Origin: Granulicatella sp. WM01
GTDB taxonomy: Bacteria; Bacillota; Bacilli; Lactobacillales; Aerococcaceae
NCBI RefSeq assembly: GCF_004570605.1
Contig: NZ_SPPB01000003.1
Coordinates: 1 to 64,000 of the forward strand
Direction: 5' to 3'
DNA length: 64,000 nucleotides
A model generated the notes under the pieces. The model saw nothing but the letters and a program-made list of their open reading frames with translations, was not told the DNA's origin and did no database searches. Below are positions 37,831 to 47,594 of the stretch, piece after piece. Both the position numbers and the translations under genes were made by a program. Position 1 is the stretch's first letter, and the number at the start of each line of letters is the position of its first letter.

Positions 37831-38341
37831 ACTAGCTCCTCCTTTCTAAAGATTTTGATGAATTGCCCATAGGCATCACCTCTCTTTCAAAGTTTAGAGC
37901 CACCGTCTTCACTTATCTACTCTTTTAGTCTACCATATCCCATACATGTTACCTAGCTCTTTTGCCATTTTAGTTTCGCTATACCAAAATGGTTTAATAC
38001 ACACCAAATACGCTTATCTTCACTTATAAAACATGTGAAATTCATGATAACTAAGAATTTTTTTGACAATTTTTTCAATTTTTCATGATACATTATACAT
38101 ATCCCCCTAGATTTTACCTCATATTCTCTTGATACTCATTATCTTTTGCAACTTCTCCTTTGTCATCATATCCTGCAGTATACCGTCTTGTTTTGTGAGT
38201 GTAATTTATCTTCCTATAATAAACAAAAATAATTTTTACTTTTTGCTCATATATAAGCACAAACTACTCCCCTATCTTCATTAATTCTCTAATCTGATAA
38301 GGCTATTTCTTATGCACTTTTAAATATACACGATAATATCA

Positions 38342-38389
38342 AAAACTGTGAGACATTTCCGTTTATAAACGGAGATGTCTCACAGTTTT
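38342..38389 (-). terminator. terminator of the malP-pgmB-glucosidase-malR operon
   Basis: A continuous stem has outer arms AAAACTGTGAGACAT / complement and inner arms TCCGTTTATAAACGGA, about 100 bases past malR. Confidence 0.75.
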
Positions 38390-38497
38390 AAACATATCAC
38401 TTCAGGCAATTCTCTTTCTAGCCCCTAGTTGATGTGTCGGTAGGGTTTCTTTTTCACTATATCTTACCTTTAATTACTGTATGTGTGCCTATTTAAC

Positions 38498-39445
38498 TTA
38501 CTTTGTTGATTCAGCTATCACTAGTTGAGCTTGGAAATAATTTTCTCCACTTTGATAATCTGAATATTTAATTTTTTTCAGTAGTTCATCAGCACATGCA
38601 CGTCCCATCTCGGTTAACGGTTGCTTAATCGTTGTTAAACGTGGAGAAGCAATACGGTCCAGAAAAACACCGTCAAAACCAATAACGCCAAAATCTTGAG
38701 GAATACTATGCTGTTTTTCACGCAATGCACGAGTTACACCAAGTCCAATACGGTCTGTACTACAAATAAAGCATGTATTCTTAGGTACTCCTATTTCTAG
38801 CAATTTTTCCACATACTGTTTTGCTTTTGAGGAACGATTTTTAACACGATGAATCGTATATGATTTACCAGCTTTATCCATTTCCTCCATAAATCCTTTT
38901 TCACGTTGTAACTCAAATCGTTCATCTACATCAATACCAATATATACACAGTTTTCATACCGTGATAATGCGTACTCGGTTGCCATAGATATAGCCTTTT
39001 GATTATTTGTATCCACAAAATCAATGTGATGATTATTTTCCCCATATAAAATAATAGGTTTCTCTAACGATTTAATCCATTCATAATCACGTTCACGCAT
39101 ACCTGTAATAATATACCCATCAGCTTCACCGTCATCTTGCTCTGGATTAGCAAGCAATCTAACGGCATATTGATGTAAATTTAATTCCTGCGCAATCCCT
39201 GTCAACAGTGTCATATAATACGGTTCCACAACGTCCATTTCCTCTAGGATAACGACTTTCACAACATTTGTGCGATTGCGTGCCAATGCTTGTGCTATAC
39301 TATTTGGTGTATAATTCAACTCTTTCATAGCTTTATACACCGCTTCTTTTAATTCATCAGTGACTTTTTCAGGATGATTAATGACACGGGAAACCGTCAT
39401 CTTTGAAACATTCGCTTTTTTTGCAACGTCTGTTAAAGTAGCCAT
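38498..39445 (-). CDS. malR: LacI-family regulator MalR
   Basis: This is a DNA-binding regulator of 315 residues. The N-terminal LacI helix-turn-helix reads ATLTDVAKKANVSKMTVSRVINHPEKV, followed by the hinge 'NYTPNSIAQALARNRT' and a sugar-binding periplasmic-type core. 'DFGVIGFDGVFLDRIASPRLTTIKQPLTEMG' near the end is typical. Its place as last gene of the maltose phosphorylase operon makes maltose or a maltodextrin the likely inducer. The four identical TGTTATCGGTAACA sites in the island are its likely targets. Their position upstream of -35 suggests activation, as described for Lactococcus lactis MalR. CcpA binding to the same sites is an alternative. Confidence 0.88.
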   Translation of the reverse strand: MATLTDVAKKANVSKMTVSRVINHPEKVTDELKEAVYKAMKELNYTPNSIAQALARNRTNVVKVVILEEMDVVEPYYMTLLTGIAQELNLHQYAVRLLANPEQDDGEADGYIITGMRERDYEWIKSLEKPIILYGENNHHIDFVDTNNQKAISMATEYALSRYENCVYIGIDVDERFELQREKGFMEEMDKAGKSYTIHRVKNRSSKAKQYVEKLLEIGVPKNTCFICSTDRIGLGVTRALREKQHSIPQDFGVIGFDGVFLDRIASPRLTTIKQPLTEMGRACADELLKKIKYSDYQSGENYFQAQLVIAESTK

Positions 39446-39463
39446 TTTTTCTCCTTTACAGTA

Positions 39464-41065
39464 TTAAATTTCCTTATTGATAATATACGCCTCATACGGA
39501 CGTAAACAATCTGTCGGATTATCATAATTAGCAATTAATAATTCTCCCCTATCTCGTTTAAACGGCACATGTTCCGACGTTAAATTCGCCACAACTTGCC
39601 AACGCACGCCATTATAAACTCTCTCATAGACAAACAATCGCTCATCTGTTGGCACTAATTCATAATCTCCCCAAACCATAATATCATGTTCTTTTCTCAA
39701 AGCAATTAAGCGTTTATACGTGTAAAAAATCGAGCATTTATCCTCTAAAGCCTGTTTGACGTTTACTTCTTTATAGTTTTTATTTAGTGCTAGCCAAGGT
39801 GTAGCATTTGAAAATCCTCCATATTGACTGCTATCCCATTGCATTGGTGTCCGAGCATTGTCACGTCCCTTTGCATTAATTGAGCATAGGATTTCCTCTT
39901 TCGTATATCCGTTAGATAAACGATGGTGGTACATATTTATTGCCTCAATATCAGACACTTGACTAATATCTTCGGCAAGATAATTTGTCATTCCAATTTC
40001 TTGTCCTTGATAAATATAAGGTGTACCTTTCATTCCGTGTAATAAAATTGCAAACATTTTAGCACTTTCTATACGATACGTTGTATCATTCCCCCAACGA
40101 GAAACAACACGAGGAAGATCATGATTTTCAAAAAATAAGCTATTCCAACCTTCTTGCCCTAATTCAATTTGCCAACGGCTCATCACTTGCTTAAATTTAC
40201 TTAAATTTAATGGTTTTAAGTCCCATTTTTCTTTGCCCTCTTGTTGATCCAAACACACATGCTCAAATTGAAACACCATAGACAACTCTTTTCGACTAGG
40301 ATTAGAATACAATTTTGCAATTTCTGGTGTTGCTCCCCATGTTTCTCCAACGGTTAAAACATCATATTTTCCGAAAGTTTCACGATTCATTTCTTGCAAA
40401 TAATCATGGAGCTTTTCTCCATTATTTGTTATTCCTTTATCAATTTGCTTCCCAATTAAATCAATCACGTCCATACGGAAACCACCTACACCTTTTTCAA
40501 GCCAAAAATTCATCATTTCCCATATTTTTTGACGTAAAAGTGGATTCTCCCAATTCAAATCAGGCTGTTTTTTACTAAATAAATGCAAATAATATTGCTG
40601 TGTTTGTTCGTCCCATTCCCATGCAGAACCACCAAAAATAGACATTAACTCGTTTGGTACATGACCTTGTTTAGCATCTCTCCAAATATAAAAGTCACGA
40701 TACGGATTATCTTTACTCTGTCTTGCCTCAATAAACCACGCATGCTCATCAGACGAATGGTTGACGACTAGATCCATAATAATACGAATATTCCGCTTAG
40801 ATGCTTCGTATAATAAACTATCCATATCTTCCATAGTTCCAAACTCTTTCATAATGGCACAATAATCACTAATATCATATCCATTATCATCATTTGGAGA
40901 TTGATAGACAGGACTTAACCAAATCGCCGTAATGCCTAAATTAACTAAGTAATCTAAACGATTAATAATGCCTGGTATATCTCCAATGCCATCATGATTA
41001 GTATCTTGAAAACTACGTGGATAAATTTGATAAATAACAGCCGAATGCCACCATTTTCTTTCCAT
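39464..41065 (-). CDS. GH13_31 oligo-1,6-glucosidase / dextran glucosidase-type enzyme
   Basis: This cytosolic enzyme of 533 residues begins 'WWHSAVIYQIYPRSFQDTNHDGIGDIPGIINRLDYLV'. Catalytic regions are DLVVNHSSDEHAWF, GFRMDVIDLIGK (nucleophile Asp), TVGETWG (acid Glu) and FENHDLPRVVSRW. Val after the nucleophile is the residue usually seen in alpha-1,6-specific oligo-1,6-glucosidases and DexB, so removal of branch-derived isomaltosyl units is likely. It follows pgmB by about 100 bases and precedes malR by 18 bases, in the malP operon. Confidence 0.9.
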   Translation of the reverse strand: MERKWWHSAVIYQIYPRSFQDTNHDGIGDIPGIINRLDYLVNLGITAIWLSPVYQSPNDDNGYDISDYCAIMKEFGTMEDMDSLLYEASKRNIRIIMDLVVNHSSDEHAWFIEARQSKDNPYRDFYIWRDAKQGHVPNELMSIFGGSAWEWDEQTQQYYLHLFSKKQPDLNWENPLLRQKIWEMMNFWLEKGVGGFRMDVIDLIGKQIDKGITNNGEKLHDYLQEMNRETFGKYDVLTVGETWGATPEIAKLYSNPSRKELSMVFQFEHVCLDQQEGKEKWDLKPLNLSKFKQVMSRWQIELGQEGWNSLFFENHDLPRVVSRWGNDTTYRIESAKMFAILLHGMKGTPYIYQGQEIGMTNYLAEDISQVSDIEAINMYHHRLSNGYTKEEILCSINAKGRDNARTPMQWDSSQYGGFSNATPWLALNKNYKEVNVKQALEDKCSIFYTYKRLIALRKEHDIMVWGDYELVPTDERLFVYERVYNGVRWQVVANLTSEHVPFKRDRGELLIANYDNPTDCLRPYEAYIINKEI

Positions 41066-41169
41066 AGTTTTCCCTCTTTTCTAATAGAATTTAACAGACT
41101 ACTTTACAAAGCAGCTAGTTATTATCTAAAGGACTAAATATTATACCTTAAAAAAAGATTATTGTCATG

Positions 41170-41823
41170 CTACTTATTAGCATGGATTAACAAAGAATTT
41201 AAGTCTAGTTTCTCTGTTGTATCTACTAAATAATTTGCTGAATACAGAATATCTTCTTTTCCAATACCAACTGAAAACATACCTGCAGCATTAAGACCTT
41301 CAATTCCTGATTGTGCATCTTCTAATCCAATACATTCATAAGCTTGAACATGCAATTGTTCAGCAGCTTTACAATATATTTCAGGATCTGGTTTCCCTTT
41401 TGTCAGATGTTCTGGATTTACAATAGTATCAAAATAATCAGAAATACCTAATCTTTCTAAAATAAAGGGACCATTTTTACTTGCAGAAGCTAAGGCTATT
41501 TTCAACCCTTTTTCCCTTGCTTGTTTTAAAAGTGGCAGAATACCAGGTAATACGTCGTTTTCAGTCATGCGCTCTATCAAAGCCAAATACGTTTCATTTT
41601 TTTTCGTTGCCAGTAGTTCTTTTTCCTCTTGGCTCATGTGCTTATTCCCATACTCTAAAATTTTATTTAGTGAATCCATTCGACTGATACCTTTTAATTG
41701 CTCATTGAATGCTCTATCAAATGGAATACCAATACTTTCTCCTAATTGTTTCCATGCTTGATAATGGTATTCTGCACTATCTGTAATGACTCCGTCTAAA
41801 TCAAATACTAAAGCCTTTATCAT
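41170..41823 (-). CDS. pgmB: beta-phosphoglucomutase
   Basis: This enzyme converts beta-glucose 1-phosphate, the product of maltose phosphorylase, to glucose 6-phosphate. It is a HAD-superfamily protein of 217 residues with the nucleophile motif FDLDGVITDS (Asp 8, Asp 10). The cap contains 'QLKGISRMDSL', and 'LASASKNGPFILERLGI' and 'GLEDAQSGIEGLNAAGM' follow. It lies 65 bases after malP in the same direction, the standard metabolic pairing. Confidence 0.96.
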   Translation of the reverse strand: MIKALVFDLDGVITDSAEYHYQAWKQLGESIGIPFDRAFNEQLKGISRMDSLNKILEYGNKHMSQEEKELLATKKNETYLALIERMTENDVLPGILPLLKQAREKGLKIALASASKNGPFILERLGISDYFDTIVNPEHLTKGKPDPEIYCKAAEQLHVQAYECIGLEDAQSGIEGLNAAGMFSVGIGKEDILYSANYLVDTTEKLDLNSLLIHANK

Positions 41824-41888
41824 ATACTACCTCTCTTCCAAAATGAGATAGAGTATGGTTGCCCACATACTCTATCACTGTTTATTTT

Positions 41889-44153
41889 TTATAAAGAAAC
41901 AACTACCTTGTCTTGCAATTGATACATGTGTTGAGCAATTTGTATTGTTAAACTTTCTCCGCTTATTAATGTAACTACTGCTTCCTCTTTTGTCACGTGA
42001 ACAGATAATAAACGCTCTCTAAAATTAATTTTGAACGTATATCCTTCCCATTGTTTTGGAACAAATGGATTGAAGATTAACTTACCATGATAAACACGCA
42101 TACCTGCAAAACCTTGAACAATGGACAACCAACTGCCACTCATAGATGTAATATGTAGCCCGTCTTCTGTATCATTATTGTAATTGTCTAAATCTAAACG
42201 CGCTGTTCTTGCGTATAATTCAACTGCTTTATCTTCCTTTCCCAACTCTGCTGCCAAAATCGAGTGAATACATGGAGAAAGCGATGATTCATGTACTGTT
42301 AACGGTTCATAAAAGTTGAAATGACGTTCTTTTTCCTCTTGCGTATACATATCGTTAAAGAAATAAATACTTTGTAGTACATCTGCTTGTTTGATATATG
42401 GTGAACGTAAAATTTTATCCCAAGACCATTTCTGATTTAACGGTCTATCTTCCGGAGATAATGCTGAAACAGGCTGTAAATCTTTATCTAAAAATGTATC
42501 GTGTTGAACAAAAATACCTAATTCTTCATCATAAGGCAAATACATATTAGCTATAATATGTTCCCATTGTCCTATTTCCTGCTCAGTAATGTCTAATTCT
42601 ACTCGTTTATCATGGCTAATATCTTTTAAAATTTGGCATGTGTACATCAATGTCCATTTCGCAATATTATTTGTATGATAGTTATTATTCACGTTGTTTT
42701 CATATTCATTCGGTCCAGTCACACCATGAATCATGTATTGCTGATGACGTTTTGAAAAATGCACACGATCCGCCCAAAAACGTGAAATACCTACTAAAAC
42801 ATCAATCCCTTTCGTCAGCACGTACTCACTATTTCCTGTATAATTCGTATAATTATAAATAGCATACGCTATTGCACCGTTACGATGAATTTCCTCAAAT
42901 GTAATTTCCCATTCATTATGGCACTCTACACCTGTAAATGTCACCATTGGATAAAGTGCCCCTTTTAATCCTTGTTGTTTTGCATTATGTATAGCACCAT
43001 CTAATTGGTTATGACGGTACATGAGCAATTCCTTAGTGACTTGTTCATCAGCAACTGATAAATACATTGGCACAATATAGGCTTCTGTGTCCCAATACGT
43101 TGCACCACCATATTTTTCTCCAGTAAATCCTTTAGGTCCAACATTTAAACGATAATCTTCACCATAGTATGTCGAAAATAATTGAAAAATATTAAAGCGA
43201 ATACCTTGCTGTGCTTCATCATCTCCAAAAATGTCAACATCTGCTTTTTGCCAACGACTTTCCCAAACTTTTTGATGAGCATTTTTTAATGCATCAAATC
43301 CCAACTGTGTAGCCTCCTGTAACAAATGATTTGCCACTTCACATTGTTTATCCACTTCAACATCTCGGCTTGTCACAACAGCTACATATTTTGTTAATGT
43401 TAAACTTTCTTGTACGCTTAAACTAACTTGAACACTTTGTCTTGCCAAAAACTCTTGGACGTCCTCAGTCTGTGGCTCATGTGACCATTCATTATGCATG
43501 GCTGTTAATACTGTAAATCTCGGTGCTTCAAACGGATTTTCTACTGTTTGTGTTTGAATATAAAGAGGCTCCTTGCCAAAAGATACCGCTTGCCAAAACT
43601 GTTCATCATAATTACTATCTTCATTTCTTACATTTCCATCTAATTTTGACACCATTTTAATAGATACTTGATCGCCACTTAACACGCTAGCACTTACCTT
43701 AACAATAGCCAATTCTTTTTGAGCAACACTTAAAAATCGCTCAAATGTAAATCTCACCGTAGCATCAGATCTTATCAATGTAAATTCGCGTGTCAAAATA
43801 CCGTTCTTCATGTCTAAATCGAGAACAAAATCTTCAATAGTATCTACAGCTAAATCTAAATCCTGTCCATTTACTTCAATATCTACTGCAATAAAATTAG
43901 TCGCATTAATTACTTTTCCAAAATAATGCGGATAGCCATTTTTCCACCAGCCAACCCGTGTTTTATCAGGATACCAAACTCCAGCAATATACGTTCCTAA
44001 ATGTGTATCCCCAGAATATCTCTCTTCAAAATATCCACGCATTCCCATATAGCCATTACCAATAGATGTTAAACTCTCTTGTAGACGTTTATCTTCTTTT
44101 TCAAGTGTATGACTCCTAACATGCCAACTATCAATGTCAAATATTCTTTTCAT
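41889..44153 (-). CDS. malP: maltose phosphorylase (GH65)
   Basis: This enzyme splits maltose with inorganic phosphate into glucose and beta-glucose 1-phosphate. The 754-residue protein has the N-terminal beta-sandwich ('[19 protein letters not shown]'), a central (alpha/alpha)6 barrel and the catalytic acid motif [24 protein letters not shown]. '[22 protein letters not shown]', a substrate-binding phrase, is also present. Pairing with pgmB supports maltose rather than trehalose or kojibiose as substrate. It is the first gene of malP-pgmB-glucosidase-malR, with its own promoter and operator upstream. Confidence 0.95.
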   Translation of the reverse strand: MKRIFDIDSWHVRSHTLEKEDKRLQESLTSIGNGYMGMRGYFEERYSGDTHLGTYIAGVWYPDKTRVGWWKNGYPHYFGKVINATNFIAVDIEVNGQDLDLAVDTIEDFVLDLDMKNGILTREFTLIRSDATVRFTFERFLSVAQKELAIVKVSASVLSGDQVSIKMVSKLDGNVRNEDSNYDEQFWQAVSFGKEPLYIQTQTVENPFEAPRFTVLTAMHNEWSHEPQTEDVQEFLARQSVQVSLSVQESLTLTKYVAVVTSRDVEVDKQCEVANHLLQEATQLGFDALKNAHQKVWESRWQKADVDIFGDDEAQQGIRFNIFQLFSTYYGEDYRLNVGPKGFTGEKYGGATYWDTEAYIVPMYLSVADEQVTKELLMYRHNQLDGAIHNAKQQGLKGALYPMVTFTGVECHNEWEITFEEIHRNGAIAYAIYNYTNYTGNSEYVLTKGIDVLVGISRFWADRVHFSKRHQQYMIHGVTGPNEYENNVNNNYHTNNIAKWTLMYTCQILKDISHDKRVELDITEQEIGQWEHIIANMYLPYDEELGIFVQHDTFLDKDLQPVSALSPEDRPLNQKWSWDKILRSPYIKQADVLQSIYFFNDMYTQEEKERHFNFYEPLTVHESSLSPCIHSILAAELGKEDKAVELYARTARLDLDNYNNDTEDGLHITSMSGSWLSIVQGFAGMRVYHGKLIFNPFVPKQWEGYTFKINFRERLLSVHVTKEEAVVTLISGESLTIQIAQHMYQLQDKVVVSL

Positions 44154-44237
44154 AAATCAACACTCCTTGCAAAAAATCGTTTTCACTTTATACACCTATT
44201 ATGCCACACAAATAAATTTGTACAAGTCATTTGATAC

Positions 44238-44251
44238 TGTTACCGATAACA
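44238..44251. promoter_or_regulatory. mal operator, malP promoter
   Basis: TGTTACCGATAACA lies 12 bases upstream of the minus-strand -35 TTGTAC (44220-44225), with -10 CATAAT at 44198-44203. Confidence 0.85.
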
Positions 44252-44253
44252 AA

Positions 44254-44807
44254 AACAGGATGTGAGATGTCGTGCGTTACGAGCGATGAAAAAATTGTGC
44301 CAGAGCGTTCCATATTCAATGTGTCGCATAGCGACAACTGAATATGAGCGACTAACAACGTTTTTCAAGCGAGTGCGACATTGAACTCAACTATAACAGG
44401 ATGTGAGGAAAGGTATGCCACGAACGAAGCTAAAAGTGCTTGAGCGACTAAAATGCTACGTGTACATAACACACGGCATTTTGGAGCGAACACATCTTTT
44501 TCAAGTGAGTACCTTTCCGAACTCAACTGTAACAGGATGTGAGATGTCGTGCATTACGAGCGATGAAAAAATTGTGCCGGAGCGTTCCATATTCAATGTG
44601 TCGCATAGCGACAACTGAATATGAGCGACTAACAACGTTTTTCAAGCGAGTGCGACATTGAACTCAACTATAACAGGATGTGAGGAAAGGTATGCCACGA
44701 ACGAAGCTAAAAGTGCTTGAGCGACTAAAATGCTACGTGTACATAACACACGGCATTTTGGAGCGAACACATCTTTTTCAAGTGAGTACCTTTCCGAACT
44801 CAACTCC
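44254..44807 (+). repeat. two 277-bp tandem copies, each of two related structured sub-units
   Basis: Copy 1 (44254-44530) and copy 2 (44531-44807) differ at only two or so bases. Each consists of sub-unit A (about 141 bp) and sub-unit B (about 136 bp). Both begin AACAGGATGTGAG and end GAACTCAACT, and share GAGCGA and TTTTTCAAG blocks. Between these, A has outer arms ATGTCG/CGACAT and an inner hairpin ATATTCA..GTCGC/GCGAC..TGAATAT. B has outer arms GGAAAGGTA/TACCTTTCC and an inner hairpin AAAATGC/GCATTTT. The stems differ in sequence but keep pairing. A decayed further unit follows at about 44808-44870. The GC content is higher than the flanks. Confidence 0.85.
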
Positions 44808-44870
44808 AGGATATGAAAAATCGCTTGTTTATGAGTGATGAAAATGCCACCCTATCCGTTCATGAAACTA

Positions 44871-45090
44871 AAACTATGCACAAAAACTATGTATTAAAAC
44901 ATCAGCACTTTCCTATTCATTTAGTATCTTTTTCAATCCTTTAAACACTCCTAAATAGCAACCATATACTACAATCTCACATATACCATACATTTAGACC
45001 TATACTTTAAGAGTTGAATATGTTAAAATAATTTAGTGCATAAGTACTATCTGTTAAATGTATATAAAATATAATATAAGGAGAAAAAAT
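44871..45090. other. intergenic upstream of rpoY
   Basis: No gene. It should hold the rpoY-rnjA promoter; several TTGAAT/TTAAGA and TAATTT-like boxes near 45009-45037 are candidates, but none is convincing. Confidence 0.4.
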
Positions 45091-45303
45091 ATGATTTTTA
45101 AAATGACTTATCAAGAAACAAAACACGAAGCACCACGTCGTGAAAACACAAAAGCCCTTTATATTGAGGCAAGTTCAAAAGTAGAAGCTCGTCAGTTAGT
45201 TGAACAAAACACCCCCTATAACATCGAATTTATCCAACCTTTAGACGAGGCTCACTTAGCCTATGAGCAAAAAAATCCTGATTTCAAGCTAACGGTATTC
45301 TAA
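45091..45303 (+). CDS. rpoY: RNA polymerase epsilon subunit RpoY
   Basis: This is a small cytosolic subunit (70 residues) that binds core RNA polymerase in Firmicutes. The sequence [20 protein letters not shown] with '[37 protein letters not shown]' is the DUF1447 pattern. The start at 45091 follows AAGGAGAAAAAAT; the 11-codon longer frame is rejected. It ends one base before rnjA begins, the conserved rpoY-rnjA pairing. Confidence 0.95.
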   Translation: MIFKMTYQETKHEAPRRENTKALYIEASSKVEARQLVEQNTPYNIEFIQPLDEAHLAYEQKNPDFKLTVF

Positions 45304-45304
45304 C

Positions 45305-46981
45305 ATGAAAGTTAACTTACAAAATAATGAAACAGGAGTCTTTGCTTTAGGGGGACTTGGAGAAATTGGAAAAAACATGTATGGTGTCCAATTCCAAGAT
45401 GAAATTATTGTCATTGATTGTGGGGTAAAGTTCCCAGAAGATCATCTGCTCGGCATTGATTACGTTATTCCAGATTATAGCTATCTCATTCAAAATAAAC
45501 ACAAAGTTAAAGCACTTGTTATCACACATGGTCATGAGGACCATATTGGAAGTATCCCATTCTTATTGCGTGAATTGAATATTCCAATTTATGCTGGACC
45601 TTTAGCTTTAGCACTTATCCGTAACAAGTTAGAAGAACACGGTTTATTACGAGATGCCATTTTAAATGAAATAAATGCAGATAGCGTAATCAAATTCCGA
45701 AAAACAACTGTTAGTTTCTATTTAACAACACATAGTATCCCAGAGGCATTTGGTGTTATTATAAAGACACCATCTGGTATTATCGTATCTACTGGAGATT
45801 TCAAATTTGATTTTACACCAGTTGGAGAGCCAGCAGATTTACACAAAATGGCAAAACTCGGAGAAGAAGGTGTTTTGCTAATGCTGGGCGATAGTACCAA
45901 TTCCGAAATTTCTGGTTTTACCAAATCAGAAAAAGAAGTAGGTAATGCTATTAGAGAAATTATAAAAAAAATTGATGGACGCATCATTTTTGCAACATTC
46001 GCTTCTAACATTTCACGTTTGCAACAAGTGGTTGAAGTTGCTATCGAAACAAATAGAAAAATAGCTGTTTTTGGAAGAAGTATGGAATCAGCTTTTGTCA
46101 CAGGGCGCGAACTTGGTTATATTAAAGCCCCTAAAGATACCTTTATTGATGGACGAGATATATCAATGTATCCATCAAACGAAGTGATTATTTTATGTAC
46201 AGGTTCTCAAGGAGAACCAATGGCTGCACTTAGCCGTATTGCCAATGGAACACATCGACAAATTTCTATTCATCCAAATGATACAGTTATTTTCTCAAGT
46301 TCTCCAATTCCGGGAAATACTACAAGTGTGAATAAAGTTATCAATCTATTATACGCTGCAGGTGCAAATGTTATTCACGGAAAATTAAATAATATTCATA
46401 CATCTGGTCACGGTAGCCGCCAAGAACAAATGTTAATGTTGCGTCTTTTGAAACCAAAATATTTTATGCCTGTCCATGGTGAATTTCGTATGCAAAAGCT
46501 ACATGCCAATACAGCTGCAGAAGTTGGTGTTCCACTTGAAAATAGCTTTATTTTAGAAAACGGAGAAGTCCTTGCCATTACTGCAAATTCTGCTCGTAGA
46601 GCAGGACGTTTTATTGCCAATGATATTTATGTTGACGGTAGCGGCATTGGCGATATTGGAAATGTTGTTTTAAGAGATCGCCGCATTTTATCTGAAGAAG
46701 GCTTGGTTATCGTTGTAGCTACTATAGATATAGCAAATCGTACATTACTAGCTGGACCTGAAATGATGTCACGTGGTTTTGTATACATGCGTGAGTCTAG
46801 TGAGTTAATTAGTGATACGCAAAGTTTACTACGTCAAGTTATTTCTGACTACCTAGAAAGCGATGAAAACATTACAGAACGTCAACTAAAAGAATTATTT
46901 ATAAATACGCTTCAAGCACATTTATACGAACAAACTGGACGACGTCCAGTAATTATGCCAGTTGTTGTTTGTCTATCATAA
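45305..46981 (+). CDS. rnjA: ribonuclease J1
   Basis: This dual 5'-to-3' exonuclease and endonuclease is central to mRNA decay and rRNA maturation in Firmicutes. The metallo-beta-lactamase core has [11 protein letters not shown] (metal ligands) at about residues 77-87 and 'STGDFKFD'. The beta-CASP domain has '[19 protein letters not shown]' and '[11 protein letters not shown]', followed by '[12 protein letters not shown]'. The C-terminal domain is complete, and at 558 residues the length is normal. Pairing with RpoY identifies it as RNase J1 rather than J2. Confidence 0.96.
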   Translation: MKVNLQNNETGVFALGGLGEIGKNMYGVQFQDEIIVIDCGVKFPEDHLLGIDYVIPDYSYLIQNKHKVKALVITHGHEDHIGSIPFLLRELNIPIYAGPLALALIRNKLEEHGLLRDAILNEINADSVIKFRKTTVSFYLTTHSIPEAFGVIIKTPSGIIVSTGDFKFDFTPVGEPADLHKMAKLGEEGVLLMLGDSTNSEISGFTKSEKEVGNAIREIIKKIDGRIIFATFASNISRLQQVVEVAIETNRKIAVFGRSMESAFVTGRELGYIKAPKDTFIDGRDISMYPSNEVIILCTGSQGEPMAALSRIANGTHRQISIHPNDTVIFSSSPIPGNTTSVNKVINLLYAAGANVIHGKLNNIHTSGHGSRQEQMLMLRLLKPKYFMPVHGEFRMQKLHANTAAEVGVPLENSFILENGEVLAITANSARRAGRFIANDIYVDGSGIGDIGNVVLRDRRILSEEGLVIVVATIDIANRTLLAGPEMMSRGFVYMRESSELISDTQSLLRQVISDYLESDENITERQLKELFINTLQAHLYEQTGRRPVIMPVVVCLS

Positions 46982-47085
46982 AATAAACCAAATCATGTCA
47001 TTTAATAACTAAAACCAAAAGCTAAATATACACCTGACATGTATTCACATCTACAAAAAACAGTTCTATGCCAAATAGAGTTAAA

Positions 47086-47121
47086 AAAGAGGTTATGCAG
47101 ATAAGAACATAGCCTCTTTTT
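47086..47121 (+). terminator. terminator of rnjA
   Basis: AAAGAGGTTATG (47086-47097) pairs with CATAGCCTCTTT, then TTTT. The same text (AGAGGTTATGCAGATAA) recurs 70 bases downstream in a weaker hairpin. Confidence 0.85.
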
Positions 47122-47439
47122 CGTGGCTAAAACATAAATTTTCTCTCTATGACAAACAGAGGTTATGCAGATAAAAGCACTGCTTCTTTTTCGTGATTAG
47201 AAAATAATGCTTAACATTAATAAAGTTACTCACTTTCACAAAAGTAAATAACCGGTGCAAAAAAGAATGCGTTTTAGTTTTTTAATTTTAATATAGCACC
47301 AAAAATTCAATTGCTCTATTTTTGATATAGTTTAGTCCATATAATATTTTGATAATTTTTCAACTTAATTGCATTCTAATTACTCAATGCCATCACTCTA
47401 ATTGATATTCAAACTATATTATTAGGAAATAAAAAATAA

Positions 47440-47469
47440 GGTCTTTGCCACATTCTATTGACAAAGACC
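47440..47469 (-). terminator. terminator of the AAA+ operon
   Basis: GGTCTTTGCCA (47440-47450) pairs with TGACAAAGACC (47459-47469); the minus strand continues TTATTTTTT. Confidence 0.8.
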
Positions 47470-47594
47470 ATTAATAGTCTAACATGCTCACCCATGCAAA
47501 ATATTTCTCTACTCTTTTCTGGACAACTTATCGTTTACAAAAGTGTTTCATTTTTTCAAACATAACAGTACAAATAAATTTCATTTATTATATA

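Larger units (their letters stand above)
37283..38497. other. 1.2-kb intergenic carrying a type I toxin-antitoxin locus
   Basis: The gap between the two hydrolase operons holds the glucosidase promoter and operator, a decayed toxin-antitoxin copy (37424-37560), an intact-looking copy (37584-37910) and the malR terminator. The segment from about 37930 to 38340 shows nothing recognisable. Confidence 0.6.
46982..47594. other. intergenic between rnjA and the AAA+ operon
   Basis: It contains the rnjA terminator, a degenerate second copy of that terminator at 47158-47192 and the AAA+ operon terminator at 47440-47469. No gene was seen. Confidence 0.5.

Noticed and set aside
44403-44618. 71-codon frame inside the 277-bp repeats
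   Set aside because: It spans the junction of the tandem copies and only reflects the hairpin sequences.
44254-44807. CRISPR array
   Set aside because: There are only two long, abutting, almost identical copies with no spacers, and no cas genes in the window.
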